Positions 41,035 through 44,486 of a stretch of DNA of 44,486 nt are shown here, piece after piece. Source of the stretch: Deltaproteobacteria bacterium (GTDB lineage: Bacteria > Desulfobacterota > Desulfobaccia > Desulfobaccales > 0-14-0-80-60-11); contig JAKAKP010000100.1 in the NCBI GenBank assembly GCA_021813445.1, forward strand, positions 1 through 44,486, given 5' to 3'. Each line of letters opens with the position of its first letter. The stretch's first letter is position 1. Position numbers and translations under genes: made by a program. Below the pieces are notes generated by a model. It did not search any database and was not told the DNA's origin. It saw nothing but the letters and a program-made list of their open reading frames with translations.

Positions 41035-42006
41035 CTAATTTTCGAGAATGAACAATTCGTTGGACCTGGCAAAGCTCAAAAGATACCGGCCCATGACGAT
41101 CATCTGGGTGTGGCATTCCAGGATGGCCCGGCGTTTAGCTGTCGCCTCCTCGGGGGAGAGGGCCAGGGAAAGCCACTGCCTCCCTTTATCGGGAAAGCCT
41201 TCAGGAGGATGGAGGCGCAACCCGGTACCCGCACCTTGCGCGAGGGGCCACTGGCCAAAATGGATCAGGAAGGTTAACACCCGGGGGTTGAAAGACGGAT
41301 TTTTCTGACGCCCATGGGTCAAGGCCCGCTGCACGAAAAAGTAAGTGACGCTATGGTCCGGATGCTGGTCCTCGGGTGAAGTGGTGGCCACCAGATTGGG
41401 GCGGAAATCCGCCAGCACCCGTTCCAGCTCTTGGGTCAGGTCGTGGCCGGTATAATCCGTATGGGGGATAATAATTTCTGAGGCCGGGGGACAGCTCTCC
41501 AAGGTGAAAGGAGATCTGTAAGCCGGAGGGCCCGCGAAAAATTGCTGACACAGGCAGGAGAGGCCGCCGTCCGGAAAGCCCAGGAAGATGGTGTCGCTCT
41601 CCTTCAGACCCAAGCAGGCGACGGCCTTGACGGCCTCCACCCGGCGTTCCGCCCCATACTTGCGGTAATCGGCCGCGGTGGGGTGGGCGATGTGATCCTC
41701 CTGTTCCACCCCTTCAGGAAAGCCGTCGCCATTGGTCATGAAAACCACTTTCACCCTGCCGCCTTCTTGGAGGACGCGCTGCATCAGCCCTGCTGCTCCC
41801 AGGGTTTCATCATCGGGGTGAGGCGAGAAGACCAGCAGCCGCGTGTCCTTAGAGAGCAGCGACTCCACCGTCACCGGTCCTTGGGCTTGAGCACAGGGGC
41901 AGATTACGGGGACAAAAACCAACAGCGCCAGCCATAATATTTTGAGCAATTGCCCTCCACGCAGCTTCCTGACCACAGGCTTGCTGCCATCAAGATTACC
42001 GGCCAT
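41035..42006 (-). CDS. PIG-L/LmbE-family deacetylase, exported
   Basis: 323 residues. A short leader, a hydrophobic helix (LLKILWLALLVFVPVICPCA), then SPHPDDETLG with the zinc-binding His-Pro-Asp-Asp and QHPDHS as the other zinc ligand. The family removes N-acetyl groups from GlcNAc-containing lipids or small molecules (MshB, BshB, LmbE). Export to the periplasm suggests an envelope glycan substrate. GAGG precedes ATG 42006, with short spacing. It converges with the YkuD gene. Confidence 0.85.
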   Translation of the reverse strand: MAGNLDGSKPVVRKLRGGQLLKILWLALLVFVPVICPCAQAQGPVTVESLLSKDTRLLVFSPHPDDETLGAAGLMQRVLQEGGRVKVVFMTNGDGFPEGVEQEDHIAHPTAADYRKYGAERRVEAVKAVACLGLKESDTIFLGFPDGGLSCLCQQFFAGPPAYRSPFTLESCPPASEIIIPHTDYTGHDLTQELERVLADFRPNLVATTSPEDQHPDHSVTYFFVQRALTHGRQKNPSFNPRVLTFLIHFGQWPLAQGAGTGLRLHPPEGFPDKGRQWLSLALSPEEATAKRRAILECHTQMIVMGRYLLSFARSNELFILEN

Positions 42007-42302
42007 AAACCTCTTTTGATTATATCCGGGATTATGGGGCAGATGCCGCCGGGGCTAGAAAATTCTTTGGGGGCAGCGCTAAAAAAATTGGCGAATCCGT
42101 ACTCGCCCTTCCTCAGCGCGGGAGAATCCCGCGTCGGCTGATTCATCCTTGACAAAAGGCTGGCTCAAAACTGCGACTTCGCTTAGAATATATTTTTTTC
42201 AGGGCGGACCTCTTAAGCCACTGCGCGTCACCCGGGCAACGGCAGTCCCTGAGACCACCAGACGAACATAACTCATATTCGCGACTTTGTGGGGAGGACC
42301 AA

Positions 42303-43574
42303 GTGGGGGAGAATCTCAAGAAGAGTGCAGCACACACCGGCTCCAAGATTTTCGTTACAACTTTTTTCCTGACCGCCCTGTTGACGGGAATAGTCTGGGG
42401 ATCCATCCAGTATGAGACTCCCGCCAACCGGCGGGCTCAAGAAGTCTTACCCTCCCGGCTGATCTCGGGTCCCCACTTCCGGGTGCAGGACCGGGTGGTG
42501 GCCGATGGCTATATGTTTCGCTTCACCGTGAACTCCGACTACGGGACTTTCCTGGTGGGCGGCAAATACGGCCTGCGTAAGCTCATCAGAGAGATTCAGG
42601 CCATCGCCGCGCTGCGGCAGGTCAACCAGGGCCAGGCCCTTCTCAATGGCGCCCGGGGCAAGGCCCGGGAGACCCTGGAGTTCGGCTTAAAACTGGCCAA
42701 TGCTCCTTTGGACACCGTGGTCAGCATCCCCCAGGGGGTGGCCAAGCTTTTCTCCAATATTTCCGGGGGGCTCCAAGATTCCCACGATCCCCGGCGGGAT
42801 ACGGTAGCCGAAAAGGTCCTGAATGTTTCCGGCGCCAAGCGCAAACTGGCCTATGATCTGGGAGTGGATGTCTATTCCAGCAACCGGGTGCTGCAAAACG
42901 AACTGGATAACGTCGCCCGGGCGCAGGCCCTGGGAGCCTTGGCGGTGTCGGCCGCAATCCCCTATGGGGGCGGGGCTGCGGTCAGCCTGAGCGGGATGTC
43001 CCGGACCGCCCGGGAGGTCAATGGGCTGCTCCGGGATGAGCCGCCTGGGGCGCTACGCACCCGCAACCAAGGGAAACTCCAGGCCATGGGAGTCGATCCC
43101 GGCTTGGCCGCCAGGTTTCTCAATCACTACGCGTTCACTCCCCGCCACCAGACTATTATCGTCGCCTGCCTGGAAAAATTGAGCGGCGCCCAGGGGCGGA
43201 ATAAGTTCATCAACTTTGCCCTTTCCGCCAGTGATGAAGAAACCGCCAACTTTTTCCAAAACATGGCGGAAATGCTGGAGACCTATAACCGCACGGTCTC
43301 TCCGATCCGGGAGATCAATGTGCCGGGGGTGCTGGTGGCCCGGGCCGCCAATGGCACCGCCCTGGTTCCCTTCCCCCTGGACTATGGGGTCTGGAGCCCC
43401 CGGGCCGAGCGGGTCGTCAAGAAAACCCTGGCCGCCCGGACGGGTCGAGCGAAACCGGCCAGTATCGAATTGTGGGTAAGCGGCGCCATGTCCCCGCTGG
43501 CTAGCAACCGCCTTGAGGCCCAGGGGATCAGGGTGGTGGAAAACGTCGACCGGCGTATCGGCCTGTCGGATTAG
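42303..43574 (+). CDS. Unknown exported or membrane-anchored protein
   Basis: 423 residues, GTG start at 42303 with GGAGG six bases upstream. An N-terminal hydrophobic helix (IFVTTFFLTALLTGIVWG, about 16-33) is a membrane anchor or uncleaved signal. The rest is soluble, Ala/Arg-rich and largely helical (KARETLEFGLKLANAPLD, NQGKLQAMGVDPGLAARFL), ending in an alpha/beta-like segment (IELWVSGAMSPLASNRLEAQGIRVVENV). No catalytic motif was recognised. Composition is like its neighbours. Its stop is followed by a hairpin at 43587. No family can be given. Confidence 0.6.
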   Translation: MGENLKKSAAHTGSKIFVTTFFLTALLTGIVWGSIQYETPANRRAQEVLPSRLISGPHFRVQDRVVADGYMFRFTVNSDYGTFLVGGKYGLRKLIREIQAIAALRQVNQGQALLNGARGKARETLEFGLKLANAPLDTVVSIPQGVAKLFSNISGGLQDSHDPRRDTVAEKVLNVSGAKRKLAYDLGVDVYSSNRVLQNELDNVARAQALGALAVSAAIPYGGGAAVSLSGMSRTAREVNGLLRDEPPGALRTRNQGKLQAMGVDPGLAARFLNHYAFTPRHQTIIVACLEKLSGAQGRNKFINFALSASDEETANFFQNMAEMLETYNRTVSPIREINVPGVLVARAANGTALVPFPLDYGVWSPRAERVVKKTLAARTGRAKPASIELWVSGAMSPLASNRLEAQGIRVVENVDRRIGLSD

Positions 43575-43586
43575 TTTTTTAAAAAA

Positions 43587-43629
43587 GCAGCACTAGTCTT
43601 TATCGCTTAATCGCTCCGGCTAGTGCTGC
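43587..43629 (-). terminator. Perfect 10-bp hairpin with T-tract on the minus strand
   Basis: GCAGCACTAG (43587-43596) pairs perfectly with CTAGTGCTGC (43620-43629). Six A precede it on the plus strand, so the U-tail appears in minus-strand transcripts. No minus-strand gene is visible to the right, so it may only stabilise the mRNA of the plus gene. Confidence 0.45.
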
Positions 43630-43816
43630 CCCCTAATCATTCAAAGGACGCCATCCAAAGTAGATCCCTTGATTTTTGGATTTCCAACCTAATAATTTAT
43701 TAATACATCATGCTGTTCAGGATCTGGAGTCCCTCGCCCCTCCAGGTTCGTCAATCTTCCCACCGGGCGGCCATAGGTTTTATCATTGAAATGTTCAGGT
43801 CAAAAAGGAAGCAACG

Positions 43817-44486
43817 ATGAAAGGCATTTGGTCATGGATGATGCCGGTTTTGATTTTCGTCTTGGCGGCGGGTTTGCTCCATGCCGGCAGCCGGCCCCGG
43901 GAGAAATCGGCCAAGGAGGGAGCGGTGACAGGAAGGTCCGAAATTTTGGGCATTGCCACCTTTGCCGGTGGCTGCTTCTGGTGTGTGCAAAACGACTTCG
44001 AGAAAGTCCCCGGGGTGGTGCAGGTGGTCTCCGGCTATACCGGCGGCTTTGGTGAAAACCCCAATTATGAAAATTATGCGGCCAAAGGCTACGTGGAAGC
44101 GGTCCAGGTGCTCTATGACCCATCAAAGGTTACCTATAAGCAACTGTTGGACTATTTCTGGCGGCACATCGACCCCACCGATCCGGGAGGCCAGTTTGTG
44201 GACCGGGGGCTCCAGTACCGCGCGGTGATCTTTTATCACGACCCGGAGCAGAAACGCCTGGCCGAGGAGTCGAAGAAAGCCCTGGATCAGTCAGGGAGGT
44301 TCAAGAAACCCATTGTTACTGAAATCATGCCCGCTTCCAGGTTTTACCGGGCTGAGGATTACCACCAGGATTATGCCCGAAAGAACCCGCTGCGTTACAA
44401 GTATTACCGCTGGCATTCCGGCCGGGATCAATTTCTTGAAAAGGTCTGGGGGAAAGAAGATAGAACAGAAAATCGCGGCAACGCGT
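43817..44486 (+). CDS. msrA: Peptide methionine sulfoxide reductase A, 3' end outside the window
   Basis: The frame from ATG 43817 runs off the end after 223 codons. A hydrophobic signal-like N-terminus (WMMPVLIFVLAAGLLHAGS) precedes the MsrA core. Catalytic Cys lies in AGGCFWC, with an extra Cys three residues later. Family motifs VSGYTGGF, GYVEAVQVLYDP, DYFWRHIDPTDPGGQFVDRG and QYR follow. It reduces Met-S-sulfoxide, probably in the periplasm because of the leader. An MsrB domain may follow outside the window, as fusions are common, but this is not visible. Confidence 0.9.
   Translation, partial: MKGIWSWMMPVLIFVLAAGLLHAGSRPREKSAKEGAVTGRSEILGIATFAGGCFWCVQNDFEKVPGVVQVVSGYTGGFGENPNYENYAAKGYVEAVQVLYDPSKVTYKQLLDYFWRHIDPTDPGGQFVDRGLQYRAVIFYHDPEQKRLAEESKKALDQSGRFKKPIVTEIMPASRFYRAEDYHQDYARKNPLRYKYYRWHSGRDQFLEKVWGKEDRTENRGNA

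Overview
The window comes from a GC-rich, Gram-negative, flagellated anaerobe, most likely a Desulfobacterota member (sulfate- or sulfur-metabolising, Desulfobacca/Syntrophobacter-like). Pointers are an LPS-export LptD, a heptose-biosynthesis HldE, sigma54 and sigma28 flagellar promoters, and a long cytoplasmic heterodisulfide-reductase (Hdr/Qmo-like) operon with TusA and DsrE-type sulfur carriers. The lineage is inferred from gene content only; there is no rRNA or ribosomal-protein gene in the window.

Layout. 1-6.6 kb (+): the end of an OprB-type porin, a DUF308/HdeD-like membrane protein, a DUF362 protein with an EF-hand, an acetoacetate-decarboxylase-family protein and a short-chain dehydrogenase. 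7-10.3 kb: a GT9 glycosyltransferase (+) facing NagZ and a lone LutA-like CCG protein (-). Between GT9 and NagZ lie a perfect palindrome, a sigma54-like promoter and a strong terminator, a possible small RNA. 10.5-14.5 kb (+): an NtrC-type regulator, a MITE-like repeat and a spermidine-synthase-like membrane fusion. 14.6-19 kb: small hypothetical genes, a single-domain response regulator, a 22-residue membrane peptide and a PEP-synthase-like protein with an unfamiliar C-terminal domain. 19.2-20.5 kb (+): a zinc-ribbon membrane protein and a frameshifted SH3 lipoprotein. 20.6-25.2 kb (-): MeaB, FliS, FliD and flagellin, with a consensus sigma28 promoter for flagellin and a sigma54 promoter for fliD. 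25.8-30.8 kb: a DHH phosphoesterase (+), then HldE and LptD (-). 31.4 kb: tRNA-Arg(CCU).

31.6-38.7 kb (-) is the most interesting part. It is a nine-gene, apparently co-directional operon: CstR/CsoR-like repressor, TusA, MvhD-like protein, short HdrA/QmoA-like protein, long HdrA, a small winged-helix-like protein, HdrC, HdrB and a DsrE-family protein. The DsrE gene has an in-frame UGA exactly where the family carries the first Cys of its CxxC motif. Clear family homology continues beyond it for 39 codons, and a stem-loop starts just after the UGA. I read it as a selenoprotein (Cys-Sec-Ile-Pro-Cys). The reading is that a (per)sulfide-responsive repressor controls a TusA/DsrE persulfide relay feeding a soluble, flavin-based Hdr complex. 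No membrane (QmoC/HdrE) subunit is visible.

39.1-44.5 kb: a D-2-hydroxyacid dehydrogenase, a YkuD L,D-transpeptidase, a PIG-L deacetylase, an unknown exported protein and an MsrA cut by the window end.

The intergenic DNA is unusually repeat-rich. It holds several tandem arrays with a strict 7-bp period but different unit sequences, two copies of a MITE-like element, three copies of a ~90-bp inverted repeat sitting inside the hdr operon, and several REP-like hairpins.
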